Shown: positions 1 through 8,794 of the stretch, in pieces | How the letters are laid out: every line of letters begins with the position of its first letter | How positions within the stretch are numbered: the stretch's first letter is position 1 | NCBI GenBank assembly: GCA_963838035.1 | Contig: CAWIPM010000006.1 | Coordinates: 62,001-126,000 of the forward strand | Origin: CAVVNN01 sp963838035 | GTDB taxonomy: Bacteria; Actinomycetota; Thermoleophilia; Solirubrobacterales; 70-9 | DNA length: 64,000 nt | Direction of reading: 5' to 3' | The notes under the pieces: model-generated | What the model saw: the letters and a program-made list of their open reading frames with translations, nothing else | The model's database searches: none | Told to the model about the DNA's origin: nothing | Program-made: the position numbers and the translations under genes

Positions 1-193
1 GCCCCCCGATCAGCCCGGCGGGGAAGCCCCACATCGCCACGTCGTAGACCAGTGCGCGTGAGCCGCCTGCCGCCTCCCAGCGGCGAATGGTAATCAGCAC
101 CGCGGCAGCCAGCCCGATCACGTACATCAACCCATAGACGTGGATTTCGAACGGTCCGAGCTGGATGCCGCTCGATGCGGGGCTGGAGATCAA
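1..193 (-). CDS. lgt: Prolipoprotein diacylglyceryl transferase, N-terminal part (runs off the left edge)
   Basis: Lgt moves a diacylglyceryl group from phosphatidylglycerol to the lipobox cysteine of prelipoproteins in the cytoplasmic membrane. Reading the minus strand from 193 gives about 64 residues with the family's N-terminal pattern: a short lead, IQLGPFEIHVYGLMYVIG, then a hydrophobic helix and ALVYDVAMWGFPAGLIGG. The only reasonable in-frame start is TTG at 193-191; the ATG further upstream is out of frame. The gene continues beyond base 1. It is divergent from the metal transporter starting at 300. The window encodes several lipobox proteins that such an enzyme would process. Confidence 0.8.
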   Translation of the reverse strand, partial: MISSPASSGIQLGPFEIHVYGLMYVIGLAAAVLITIRRWEAAGGSRALVYDVAMWGFPAGLIGG

Positions 194-252
194 GGCGTTG
201 ATGGCGACAGCGTAGTGCGGCCGGTGGGTGAGTAAAAGATAACAAGTCTCAA

Positions 253-262
253 TATCATGATA
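253..262. promoter_or_regulatory. Perfect 10-bp palindrome in the lgt / metal-transporter divergent region
   Basis: TATCATGATA is a perfect palindrome in the AT-rich stretch 238-265, about 37 bases upstream of the binding-protein start at 300 and 60 bases from the lgt start. The short AT-rich dyad and the Fur-family gene downstream make a Zur/Fur-type operator plausible. The site is visible; the regulator assignment is inference. Confidence 0.35.
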
Positions 263-299
263 GTCTGCGCGCCCACGGAGGATCCGAACCTAGGAGACC

Positions 300-1226
300 A
301 TGCCAGCCCCGCGCACCCCGATCTTTGCCAGCTTCTTGATCTTGTTCGCTTTCGGCGTGTCGGCAGCCGGATGCGGGGGGCCGAGATCGAGCTCCACCAG
401 CTCCTCCGGCAAGCTCAACGTGGTCGCTGCCGAGGACTTCTGGGGCAGCATCGCCGCACAGCTCGGCGGCGATCGCGTTGAAGTAACCAACATCATCACC
501 AACCCCGCCGCCGACCCCCACGACTACGAACCGACCTCAGAAGACGCGCGCGCGATGGCCGGCGCTCAGCTGGCGATCGTCAACGGGATCGGCTATGACC
601 AGTGGGCGACGAAGCTGCTCGACGCCAACCCCAGCTCCGAACGGACGGTCCTCACGGTTGGTGACTTGCTGGGGCTGAAGGACGGGGACAACCCCCACCA
701 GTGGTACTCGCCGACCTCGGTACAGAAGGTGATCGAACAGATAACTGCCGACTACAAGCAGGCCGATCCCGGCCACAGCTCTTACTTCGATGCCCGGCAG
801 CATCGCTTCGAGACGGTGGGCCTCGCCAAATACCACGGCCTCATTTCCCAGATCAAGGCCCGCTATGGCGGCACCCCGGTGGGCGCCTCGGAGAGCATCT
901 TCGAACCGCTCGCGCCGGTCATCGGCCTGAAGCTCTTGACCCCGACCAGTTTCCTCGACGCGATCGCCGAGGGAACTGAACCGACGCCGGCCGCCAAGGT
1001 GACCACCGACAAGCAGATCGCCGATAGGCAGATCAAGGTTTGGATCTACAACAGCCAGAACGCGACCCCCGACGTACAGCGGCTGAGCGACGCCGCCAAG
1101 TCGTCGGGAATCCCGGTCGCCACCGTCACCGAGACGCTGACCCCCGAAAACGCCAGCTTCCAGGCCTGGCAGGTGCACGAGCTGGAGGGGCTGCGGACGG
1201 CGCTCGCAAGAACAGCCGGCGGGTGA
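300..1226 (+). CDS. Zinc/manganese ABC transporter substrate-binding lipoprotein (ZnuA/TroA family)
   Basis: Cluster A-I metal-binding protein, 308 residues, anchored outside the membrane to deliver Zn or Mn to the permease. The first 25 residues are a lipoprotein signal with lipobox AAGC. Metal-site segments are visible: DPHDYEPT near residue 77 and NPHQWY near residue 127. The third-ligand position reads SESIFEP, a Glu where many ZnuA proteins have His, so the exact metal is uncertain. No long His-rich loop is present. ATG 300 is preceded by a GGAGA-like site. The stop overlaps the ATPase GTG by 3 bases, so the genes form one operon. Confidence 0.88.
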   Translation: MPAPRTPIFASFLILFAFGVSAAGCGGPRSSSTSSSGKLNVVAAEDFWGSIAAQLGGDRVEVTNIITNPAADPHDYEPTSEDARAMAGAQLAIVNGIGYDQWATKLLDANPSSERTVLTVGDLLGLKDGDNPHQWYSPTSVQKVIEQITADYKQADPGHSSYFDARQHRFETVGLAKYHGLISQIKARYGGTPVGASESIFEPLAPVIGLKLLTPTSFLDAIAEGTEPTPAAKVTTDKQIADRQIKVWIYNSQNATPDVQRLSDAAKSSGIPVATVTETLTPENASFQAWQVHELEGLRTALARTAGG

Positions 1227-2053
1227 ATTCCGGCGAGGCGATCAAACTCCGTGGCGCGGCCGCCAGCCGCGGCCGCCGCTTCGTATGGTCGGGAGTCGAC
1301 CTCAACGTCGGCCAGGGCGAGTTCGTTGCAGTCCTCGGCCCAAACGGATCGGGGAAGTCGACGTTGATCCACGTCCTGCTCGGCCTCCTGCCGCTGAGCG
1401 AGGGCGGCGCCACAGTCCTCTCGGGCAGGCCCGGGTCCGCCAATGCTCAGATCGGGTACCTGCCGCAGCGGCGGAGTTTCGATGCGGGCACGCGGGTTCG
1501 CGGCCTCGATCTGGTGCGCCTGGGACTCGACGGAACGCGCTGGGGATTTCCGCTGCCGGCGGCGCTCAGCTCCTCGGGCGGGCTGCGCGGCGACCGCGTC
1601 GAGGAGGCGATCGAGCTGGTCGGTGCCGGTCCGTACGCCTCGCGCCCGATCGGGGCACTCTCAGGCGGCGAGCAGCAGCGGCTGCTGATCGCCCAAGCGC
1701 TGGTTCGCCGGCCCCGGATCCTCCTGCTCGACGAGCCGCTTGACAGCCTCGATCTCAGCAACCAGAGTGCTGTCGCTGCGCTCATACAACGGATCTGCGA
1801 CATCGAAGGGGTGACCGTGCTGCTGGTCGCCCACGACGTCAACCCGATCCTCCCCTACCTCGACCGGGTCGTCTACTTCGCTGGTGGGCGCGGCATTGAG
1901 GGGAAGCCGCGCCAGGTGATCACGAGCTCCACCCTCAGCGGCCTCTACGGCGTACCGGTCGAGGTACTGGAGACCTCCGACGGCCGTCTCGTCGTCGTCG
2001 GCACCCCGGAGCCGCCCGCCCATCACCACCCGCGCCATCAGCATGGTCACTGA
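1223..2053 (+). CDS. Metal ABC transporter ATP-binding protein (ZnuC-like)
   Basis: ATPase of the zinc/manganese importer, 276 residues, energising the adjacent permeases. Visible motifs are Walker A GPNGSGKST, signature LSGGEQQRLLIAQAL, Walker B RILLLDEP and the switch His in LLVAHD. The C terminus is histidine-rich (HHHPRHQHGH), common in zinc-handling proteins. GTG at 1223 overlaps the upstream stop (GTGA); the open frame extends further upstream but that part is non-homologous. The end overlaps the permease start by 11 bases. The frame is intact, unlike the permeases. Confidence 0.9.
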   Translation: MNSGEAIKLRGAAASRGRRFVWSGVDLNVGQGEFVAVLGPNGSGKSTLIHVLLGLLPLSEGGATVLSGRPGSANAQIGYLPQRRSFDAGTRVRGLDLVRLGLDGTRWGFPLPAALSSSGGLRGDRVEEAIELVGAGPYASRPIGALSGGEQQRLLIAQALVRRPRILLLDEPLDSLDLSNQSAVAALIQRICDIEGVTVLLVAHDVNPILPYLDRVVYFAGGRGIEGKPRQVITSSTLSGLYGVPVEVLETSDGRLVVVGTPEPPAHHHPRHQHGH

Positions 2054-2934
2054 GTTCGCCGGCCTCTCCTGGAATCTCGTCGGCGACCTCGAACAGCTGG
2101 CCGAATTCCCCTTTATGGTGCAGGCACTTCAGGCTGGCACGATCGTCGCCGTGATGGCCGGGGTCATCGGCTGGTTCATGGTGCTGCGACGCCAGACGTT
2201 CGCCGGCCACACTCTCTCGGTTATCGCTTTTCCCGGTGCCGCCGGCGCGACCCTGGCGGGGTTGCCGCTGGCGTTCGGCTATTTCGGCGCCTGCGGTCTC
2301 GGGGCGCTGGCGCTGTCGGCGGTCAGCCGCTTGGAGCAAGGGGGTCTCAGCAGCGAGTCGGCGGTGACCGGCACGGTGCAGGCCTTCGGCCTCGGCCTCG
2401 GCTTCCTCTTCGTCAGCCTCTACGGCGGCCAGCTCACCAGCTTGGAGTCGCTGCTCTTCGGCACCTTCCTCGGGATCACCGCGGCCCAGGTGCAGACGCT
2501 GCTCTGGATCGCCGTCGCGGCCCTTGCTGGCCCTCGCGGTGATCGGCCGGCCATTGCTGTTTGCGTCCGTCGACGGCGCCGTCGCTCGCGCCGTCGGCGT
2601 CCCGGTCAAGGCTCTCGCACTTGTCTTCCTGCTCCTGCTCGGGCTTGCGGTGGCGGCGACCGCCGAGATCACGGGCGCCCTGCTGGTCTTTGCCCTGCTG
2701 GTCACGCCGCCTGCCACCGCGCAGCAGATCACCGCCCGCCCAGGCCTGGGCCTGACACTCTCAGTCGGATTTGCGCTCGCGGTCACCTGGCTCGGCCTAG
2801 GCATCGCTTATTTCTCCCCCTATCCGGTTGGCTTCTGGGTGACGACGATCTCCTTCGGCCTCTATGTGGCTGTGCGGGTCGTGGCTTCCTTAGCCCGGAA
2901 GAAGTCCGCTCGAATCGGTTGGGGCACAGCCTGA
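2043..2934 (+). pseudogene. Metal ABC transporter permease 1 (ZnuB-like), frameshifted near 2520
   Basis: Membrane subunit of the cluster A-I importer. From ATG 2043 the protein reads as a ZnuB permease (MVLRRQTFAGHTLSVIAFPG, then several helices) up to TLLWIAVAA. It then turns into an Arg-rich non-homologous frame. The homologous continuation, LLALAVIGRPLLFASVDG through the C-terminal helices, lies in the next frame from about 2524 to the stop at 2932-2934. Removing one T from the CCCTTG run near 2525 restores one open frame of about 296 residues. Either a true +1 frameshift or a sequence error. Confidence 0.8.
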
Positions 2935-3794
2935 TGTTCGCCCATGAGTTCATGCGCAACGCGTTTCTCGCGGGCACCTTCATCGCTCTCGCCTGCGGGT
3001 TGACCGGCTACTTCGTCGTGCTGCGCAGCCAGGTCTTTGCCGGCGACGCGCTCAGCCACGTCGCCTTTACAGGCGCCCTCGCGGCGGCGGCGGCGGGTAT
3101 TGACATTCGTCTCGGTCTCTTCGCCGCGACTGTCGCCGTGGCAGCTGCGATGGGGCTGCTTGGCGAGCGCGCTCGCCCCGATGACGTCGTGATCGGCTCG
3201 GTCTTCGCGTGGGTTCTCGGCCTCGGCGCGCTCTTCCTCTCCATCTTCGTTAACGGCTCCAGCGGCTCCAACGGCACTGCTGCAGTGCGGGTTCTCTTTG
3301 GCTCGATCCTCGGACTCGGCGCAGGCGATGCAAGGCTCGCGGCGGCGATCGCGATCCTCACCTGCGTGGGCCTGCTGGCGATCGCGCGGCCGCTGCTGTT
3401 CAGCTCCGTCGACCCGGAGGTGGCGAGAAGCCTGGGTCTCCGGGTAGGCGCCCTGGGCCTCGGCTTCTTCGTGCTTGGCGGTGGTCGCGGCGGAGGCGAC
3501 GCAGGCGGTCGGGGCGTTGCTGTTGCTCGGCCTGCTCGCCGCCCCAGGTGGGCGCAGCGAGGCTGCTGACGGATAGCCCCTGGCGCGGCCTGGCGCTCTC
3601 GGCGGCGATCGCGGTCGCGTCGATGTGGGCCGGGCTCGCGCTCAGCTACCGAGATCGCCTCCCTGCCCCCAGCTCGGCCATTATCGGAATCGCCGACCGC
3701 CCTCTTCGCCTTGGTCGCACTGCGGGCGTGGCTGGCGTCGAAGAGGGCATTCAAGACCACTCCTCTTGCGGATGGCCACGGTGTCGCTGGCTAG
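2934..3794 (+). pseudogene. Metal ABC transporter permease 2 (ZnuB-like), three frameshifts
   Basis: A second ZnuB-type permease begins at ATG 2934, overlapping the stop of permease 1 (ATGA). The frame is clean through SLGLRVGALGLGFFV, then breaks near 3475. Homology (LAVVAAEATQAVGALLLLGL) continues in the next frame, shifts again near 3546 (VGAARLLTDSPWRG) and again near 3695 (TALFALVALRAWLASKR), ending at TAG 3792-3794. Each break is one extra base, and the joined product would be a normal-length permease. With two permease genes the importer may have used a heterodimer. As written it cannot make a full protein. Confidence 0.78.
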
Positions 3795-3804
3795 GATCGA
3801 AGCG

Positions 3805-4279
3805 ATGGGGCCGAAGGACAGGAGCTGGGCCGAGCACGCGATGTCCGCCCTCGCCGATGCCGGCTACCGAAGGGGCGGCGCTCGACGCGCGGTGGTCGAT
3901 GCGCTGGCGCGTCAGGACTGCGCGGTAACCGCGCTGGAGATCGACGACGACTTGCGCCGCCGCACGCCCGGCGTCGGGCGTGCCAGCGTCTACCGTGCCC
4001 TCGAGCAGCTCGAGCAGCTCGGCTTGGTCCAGCGCCTCGAGGTGGCGCGCGGCACGGCCAGCTACGAGCGGGTCGAGCCGAACGGCCACCATCACCACCA
4101 TGCGATCTGCCGCCACTGCGGGCGTGTCCTCCCATTCGAGGATCCGGGTCTTGAGCGGGCGATCGACCGGGTTTCGAGCGAGGTGCGCTTCGAGGTCGCC
4201 GAACACGACGTGGTGCTCCGCGGGCCGCTGCGAGCGCTGCGCGAAGCTGGCGCCGGGAGGCGTGATCGGGACCGGCTGA
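3805..4279 (+). pseudogene. Fur-family transcriptional regulator (Zur/Fur-like), frameshifted at the C terminus
   Basis: Metal-dependent repressor, probably controlling the adjacent importer. From ATG 3805 the winged helix (VGRASVYRALEQLEQLGLVQRL), the His-rich metal segment (NGHHHHHAICRHCG) and the dimerisation region FEVAEHDVVLRG are in frame. The expected end, RCERCAKLAPGGV with the second structural CxxC, lies in the next frame and stops at 4277-4279. One extra G in the GGG near 4223 causes this. As written the frame runs to 4302 with a non-homologous tail lacking CERC. The start lies 10 bases after the reconstructed permease stop, so it belongs to the same operon. Confidence 0.78.
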
Positions 4280-4350
4280 GGATTCGTCGATTCCGCTCAT
4301 AGCTCTCACCTTCGGTGCTCGCGGGGTGGGTGCGGGTTCGCTCAGTTCCC

Positions 4351-4356
4351 TATTAT
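4351..4356 (+). promoter_or_regulatory. Probable -10 box of the rplM-rpsI promoter
   Basis: TATTAT lies 10 bases before the rplM GTG at 4367, with no Shine-Dalgarno sequence between. The spacing fits a leaderless or near-leaderless transcript. No convincing -35 is visible. Confidence 0.4.
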
Positions 4357-4366
4357 CCGCCGGCTC

Positions 4367-4801
4367 GTGAAGACCTATGTAGCAACACCCGCCGACCGTC
4401 AGCGCGACTGGTACGTGGTCGATGCCGACGGCCAGACGCTCGGTCGGCTTGCGACTCGGATCGCCGACGCGCTGCGTGGCAAGCGCAAGCCCGAGTACAC
4501 GCCTCATATCGACACGGGCGACTTCATCGTCGTCGTCAACGCGGAGAAGATCCGCGTCACCGGCGACAAGATGGCGCAGAAGACCTACTGGCGGCACAGC
4601 GGCTACCCGGGCGGGATCAAGTCCCGGACGCTGGCCGAGATGCTGGAGCGCCGCCCCGAGGAAGTGATCCGCAAGGCCGTGAAGGGGATGCTGCCCCGCA
4701 ACCGCCTGGCGCGCCAGCAATTGACCAAGCTGAAGGTCTACGCCGGCCCCGACCACCCACATGCGGCCCAGCAGCCCAAGCCGATGGAGATCGAGAGATG
4801 A
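4367..4801 (+). CDS. rplM: 50S ribosomal protein L13
   Basis: Large-subunit protein that binds 23S rRNA early in assembly. At 144 residues it has the family's usual length, with conserved stretches WYVVDADGQTLGRLATRIA, GDFIVVVNAEKI and MLPRNRLARQQLTKLKVY. GTG 4367 gives the expected MKTYVATP start. The stop overlaps the rpsI start (ATGA at 4798), the classical L13-S9 pair, which is usually co-translated in equal amounts. Confidence 0.97.
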   Translation: MKTYVATPADRQRDWYVVDADGQTLGRLATRIADALRGKRKPEYTPHIDTGDFIVVVNAEKIRVTGDKMAQKTYWRHSGYPGGIKSRTLAEMLERRPEEVIRKAVKGMLPRNRLARQQLTKLKVYAGPDHPHAAQQPKPMEIER

Positions 4802-5574
4802 CAGACGAGCCCAACAACGAGACCCCTGAGACGCCGGACGACGCGGCCGCGGGTCCGGTCGCGGAGGACGGCACCTCGTCCACGCAGGCTGCGGACGAGG
4901 CACCATCGGCCACGCCACCCGTGGAAGAGGCGCCTGAGGAGGCCGCAGCGGAGCCCGAGGCCGAGCCGGCCGCTGAGGAGAAGAAGCCGGCGGAGAAGAA
5001 GGCTGACGTCATTCCTGGCGCCGATTTGGAGCCGATTGCGGTTGAGCCGGAGGCGCCCAAGCTCAGCGCCGAGGAGCAGGCCAGGCTCGAAGCCGAGGAG
5101 GAAGAGAGGGCTCGGCGTGAGGCGGAGTTGACCGGCGAGGGCGAGGAGCCTGAGGCCGCCAGCCGTGCCCCGGCAAAGATGGAGAGCGGGTCCCGCTATC
5201 TCGCCACCGGCAAGCGCAAGACTTCGATCGCCCGCGTCACCCTGGTCCCCGGCGACGGGAAGGTCGAGATCAACAAGCGCTCGCTGGAGGAGTTCTTCCC
5301 ACGCCCGCTGCACCAGACGATCGCGATGCAGCCGCTGTCCACGGCCGGCTATCAGGGCAGCGTCGACGTCCGAGTCCGGGTTCACGGCGGGGGGATCAGC
5401 GGCCAGGCCGGCGCGGTCCGGCACGGCATCGCCCGGGCGCTGACCGAGATCGATCCCGAGCTGCGCGGCGACCTCAAGAAGCGCGGCTTCCTCACCCGCG
5501 ACGCGCGGGTCAAGGAGCGTCGCAAGGCCGGACTCAAGAAGGCTCGCAAGAAGCCTCAGTTCAGCAAGCGCTGA
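4798..5574 (+). CDS. rpsI: 30S ribosomal protein S9 with a 127-residue acidic N-terminal extension
   Basis: S9 sits on the head of the small subunit with its C-terminal tail near the P-site tRNA. Residues 128-258 are a normal S9 (RYLATGKRKTSIARV, VRVHGGGISGQAGAVRHGIA, tail KKARKKPQFSKR). Residues 1-127 are an Ala/Glu/Pro-rich, strongly acidic, probably disordered extension with Lys clusters. The ATG at 4798 overlaps the rplM stop, which supports coupling and the long form. ATG 5179 would give a conventional 131-residue S9 and cannot be excluded as an internal start. Confidence 0.93.
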   Translation: MTDEPNNETPETPDDAAAGPVAEDGTSSTQAADEAPSATPPVEEAPEEAAAEPEAEPAAEEKKPAEKKADVIPGADLEPIAVEPEAPKLSAEEQARLEAEEEERARREAELTGEGEEPEAASRAPAKMESGSRYLATGKRKTSIARVTLVPGDGKVEINKRSLEEFFPRPLHQTIAMQPLSTAGYQGSVDVRVRVHGGGISGQAGAVRHGIARALTEIDPELRGDLKKRGFLTRDARVKERRKAGLKKARKKPQFSKR

Positions 5575-5584
5575 CGGGGGCACT

Positions 5585-6901
5585 GTGACGACCGAGCGCA
5601 GGCTCTTCGGAACCGACGGGGTCCGGGGAGAGGCCGGCACGTTCCTCACCGCCGAGTTGGCGACCGCGCTGGGACGGGCGGCGGCCGCTTCGCTGGAGAC
5701 CGAGCGGCCGCAGGTGTTGATCGTCCGCGACACCCGTGAGTCGGGGCCGATGCTGGAGGCGGCACTGGCGGCCGGGATCGCCGCCGCCGGCGGGGACGCC
5801 CTGCTCGGCGGCGTGCTGCCGACGCCGGCCGCTTCGATCCTGGTCAAGCGGCTGGGGCTTGACCTCGCCGCCGTCGTCTCCGCCTCTCACAACCCCTATC
5901 GCGACAACGGCATCAAGTTCTTCTCCCAGCAGGGGACGAAGCTGGGTGACGACGCCGAGGCGAAGATCGAGGGGCTGATCGAGGGAGCGTCGGATGCGCC
6001 CACCTCGGTCGGCAGGGTCCGTGAGCTGAACGGCGGGCTCGAGGACTATCTCCGCGCCCTGGAGGCCGCCTTTCCCCTTGACCTCACCGGCCGCAGAGTG
6101 ATGCTCGACTGCGCCAACGGCGCCACCTTCCGTGCTGCGCCGGCGATCTTCGAGCGGCTCGGCGCCGAGGTCGAGTCGATCGCCGCCGAGCCCGACGGTC
6201 GCAACATCAACCGGGATTGTGGATCGACCCACGTCGAGCGACTGGCCGAACAGGTTGCCGCCGCAGGCGCGGAGATCGGTTTCGCCTTCGACGGCGACGG
6301 CGACCGGGTGCTGGCGGCCGACGGCGACGGACGGGCCTTCGACGGCGACGAGCTGATCTCGCTCACCGCCGCCGGGATGGCGGCTCGGGGGGAGCTCCCG
6401 GGCGGCGTCGTGGTCACCGTGATGAGCAACTACGGCTTCCACCGGGCGATGGAGGAGGCCGGGATCGCGGTGGCGGTGACCAAGGTCGGCGACCGCTACG
6501 TGCTCGACGAGATGCGAGACAGCGGCCAGGTCCTCGGGGGGGAGCAGTCCGGTCACGTCATCTCCACCCCGTTTGCCCCGACCGGCGACGGGATCGCAGC
6601 GGCGCTGATGACTATGCGCGAGCTCGGCTCGCGCTCCCTGGCCGAGGCGGTGCCGATGCAGAAGCTTCCCCAGAAACTGGTCAACGTCGAGGTTTCGGAC
6701 CGCGACGCGATCGCCGGCGCGACCGGCGTGTGGGAGGCGGTCGACCGCGAGGGCGATGGCCTCGAGGGCCGCGGCCGCGTGCTGCTGCGCCCCTCCGGCA
6801 CCGAGCCGCTTGTCCGCGTGATGGCCGAGGCCCCCACGGCCGAGGAGGCCGACGCGGTCTGCGAGCGCCTGGTCGGCGTCGTGCGGCGAGAGCTGGCCTA
6901 G
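5585..6901 (+). CDS. glmM: Phosphoglucosamine mutase
   Basis: Interconverts glucosamine-6-phosphate and glucosamine-1-phosphate for UDP-GlcNAc and peptidoglycan synthesis. 438 residues, full length. Motifs: FGTDGVRG at the N terminus, the phosphoserine loop VVSASHNPYRDNGIKFF (active Ser about residue 101), the metal loop FDGDGDR, the sugar loop GEQSGHV and the phosphate loop RPSGTEPLVRV. GTG start 5585 lies 10 bases after rpsI. glmS follows 30 bases later and supplies its substrate. Confidence 0.96.
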   Translation: MTTERRLFGTDGVRGEAGTFLTAELATALGRAAAASLETERPQVLIVRDTRESGPMLEAALAAGIAAAGGDALLGGVLPTPAASILVKRLGLDLAAVVSASHNPYRDNGIKFFSQQGTKLGDDAEAKIEGLIEGASDAPTSVGRVRELNGGLEDYLRALEAAFPLDLTGRRVMLDCANGATFRAAPAIFERLGAEVESIAAEPDGRNINRDCGSTHVERLAEQVAAAGAEIGFAFDGDGDRVLAADGDGRAFDGDELISLTAAGMAARGELPGGVVVTVMSNYGFHRAMEEAGIAVAVTKVGDRYVLDEMRDSGQVLGGEQSGHVISTPFAPTGDGIAAALMTMRELGSRSLAEAVPMQKLPQKLVNVEVSDRDAIAGATGVWEAVDREGDGLEGRGRVLLRPSGTEPLVRVMAEAPTAEEADAVCERLVGVVRRELA

Positions 6902-6931
6902 GCCGCCCGCCCTCTACCCTTACTCGCCTTC

Positions 6932-8782
6932 ATGTGCGGCATCGTGGGATATGTGGGCGGCCGGCCCTGCGAGGAGATCCTCCTCTCCGGGCTGGAAAAG
7001 CTCGAGTACCGAGGCTATGACTCGGCCGGCCTCTCGGTGATCGAGGACGGCGGGGTCGAGAGCGTGCGGGCGGTCGGCAACCTGGCCAACCTCCGCGCTG
7101 CGGTCGAGGCCGATGCGGCGGGCGGCGACGGAGCTCCGGCGACAGCCACCACCGGGATAGCCCACACCCGCTGGGCGACCCACGGCCGCGTCACCGAGGA
7201 GAACGCCCATCCTCACTACGACACCTCCGACCGTGTCCACATCGTCCTCAACGGGATCGTCGAGAACCACGCGAAGCTGCGCCGCCGGCTCGAAACGGAG
7301 GGGCACGAGTTCACCTCCGATACCGATGCCGAGGTCGTCGCCCACCTGATCGCCGGCCACTACGACGACGACCTCGCCGCCGCGGTGCGCGCCGCGTTCG
7401 CGGAGCTGCGCGGCCACTACGCCTTCGTCGCGATGCACGCGGCGGAGCCCGAGCGGCTGGTCGGGGCGCGAAAGGAGTGCCCGCTGGTAGCGGGCCTCGG
7501 CGACGGCGAGACCTTCCTCGCCTCGGCGATCCCGGCCTTCCTCGCCGACACTCGCACCGCGCTGCTGATCGAAAACGGCGAGATCGTCACGATCGACGCC
7601 GAGGGGGCCGCGATCACCGACGCAGATGGCGCCCCGGTCAGCCGCGAGCCCGAAGAGGTCAGCTGGGACGCCGACGCCGCCGAGAAGGGCGGCTATGAGA
7701 CCTTCATGCTGAAGGAGATCCACGAACAGGCCGACGCTGTCGCCGAGACGATCGCCGACCGCCTGCCTGGCGACGAGGGCGTCGACCTCTCCGAGGTCGA
7801 GCTGGACGACTCTTACCTGCGCGACCTGAAGCGGATCGTGATCGTCGCCTGCGGCACGTCCTACCACGCCGGCCTGGTCGGCCGCTACGCGATCGAGGAG
7901 TGGGCGCGGGTGCCTGTGGAAGTGGACGTCGCCTCCGAGTACCGCTACCGCAACCCGGTGATCGGGCCCGGGGACCTGGTGATCGGCATCACGCAGTCAG
8001 GGGAGACCGCGGACACGCTGGCGGCGATGCGCCTGGCCCGCGAAGCGGGGGCCAGGGTGCTCGCGGTGACCAACATCATGGGCAGCCAGGCGACCCGCGA
8101 CGCCGACGCCGTCCTCTACACGCGAGCCGGGCTGGAGATCGGCGTCGCCGCGACGAAGACCTTCGTCGCCCAGGTGGCGGCGATGTATCTCGTCGGGTTG
8201 CGGCTGGCGGAGCTGCGCGGGTCGCTGGCGGCGGGGCGCGTCGCCGAGCTGGTCGCCGAGCTGAAGGCGCTGCCGTCGAAGATCGAGTCGACCCTGGCGG
8301 CCTGCGAGGACCGCGTGCGCGAGGTCGCTGCCACCCACAGCGACCAGCAATTCTTCCTCTACCTCGGTCGCCATATCGGGCTGCCCGTCTGCCTCGAGGG
8401 GGCGCTGAAGCTGAAGGAGATCTCCTACATCCCCACCGACGCCTACGCGGCGGGGGAGATGAAGCACGGGCCGATCGCCCTGCTCGACGAGTCGACCCCG
8501 GTCGTCTGCGTTGCCACCGAGAGCCCTGTGCTGGACAAGGTCCTCTCCAACATCGAAGAGGTGCGCGCCCGGGGGGCTGACACGATCGCGATCGCGACCG
8601 AGGGCTGCGAGGGGGTCTCTGAGGTTGCCGAGGAGACGATCGAGGTCGCGCGCACCGACTGGATCCTGCAGCCGATCGTCGCGATCCTGCCGCTCCAGCT
8701 CCTCGCCTACGACATCGCCCGCGGCCGCGACCTCAACGTCGACCAGCCCCGTAACCTGGCGAAGACGGTCACGGTCGAGTAA
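6932..8782 (+). CDS. glmS: Glutamine-fructose-6-phosphate aminotransferase (isomerizing)
   Basis: Makes glucosamine-6-phosphate from fructose-6-phosphate and glutamine, the first step of the hexosamine pathway. 616 residues. The N-terminal class II glutaminase has catalytic Cys2 (MCGIVGYVG) and the TRWATHG loop. Two SIS domains follow, with CGTSYHAG and ITQSGETADT, and the C terminus reads DQPRNLAKTVTVE. It lies directly after glmM, which uses its product. Confidence 0.97.
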   Translation: MCGIVGYVGGRPCEEILLSGLEKLEYRGYDSAGLSVIEDGGVESVRAVGNLANLRAAVEADAAGGDGAPATATTGIAHTRWATHGRVTEENAHPHYDTSDRVHIVLNGIVENHAKLRRRLETEGHEFTSDTDAEVVAHLIAGHYDDDLAAAVRAAFAELRGHYAFVAMHAAEPERLVGARKECPLVAGLGDGETFLASAIPAFLADTRTALLIENGEIVTIDAEGAAITDADGAPVSREPEEVSWDADAAEKGGYETFMLKEIHEQADAVAETIADRLPGDEGVDLSEVELDDSYLRDLKRIVIVACGTSYHAGLVGRYAIEEWARVPVEVDVASEYRYRNPVIGPGDLVIGITQSGETADTLAAMRLAREAGARVLAVTNIMGSQATRDADAVLYTRAGLEIGVAATKTFVAQVAAMYLVGLRLAELRGSLAAGRVAELVAELKALPSKIESTLAACEDRVREVAATHSDQQFFLYLGRHIGLPVCLEGALKLKEISYIPTDAYAAGEMKHGPIALLDESTPVVCVATESPVLDKVLSNIEEVRARGADTIAIATEGCEGVSEVAEETIEVARTDWILQPIVAILPLQLLAYDIARGRDLNVDQPRNLAKTVTVE

Positions 8783-8794
8783 GAGGCGGGTAAG

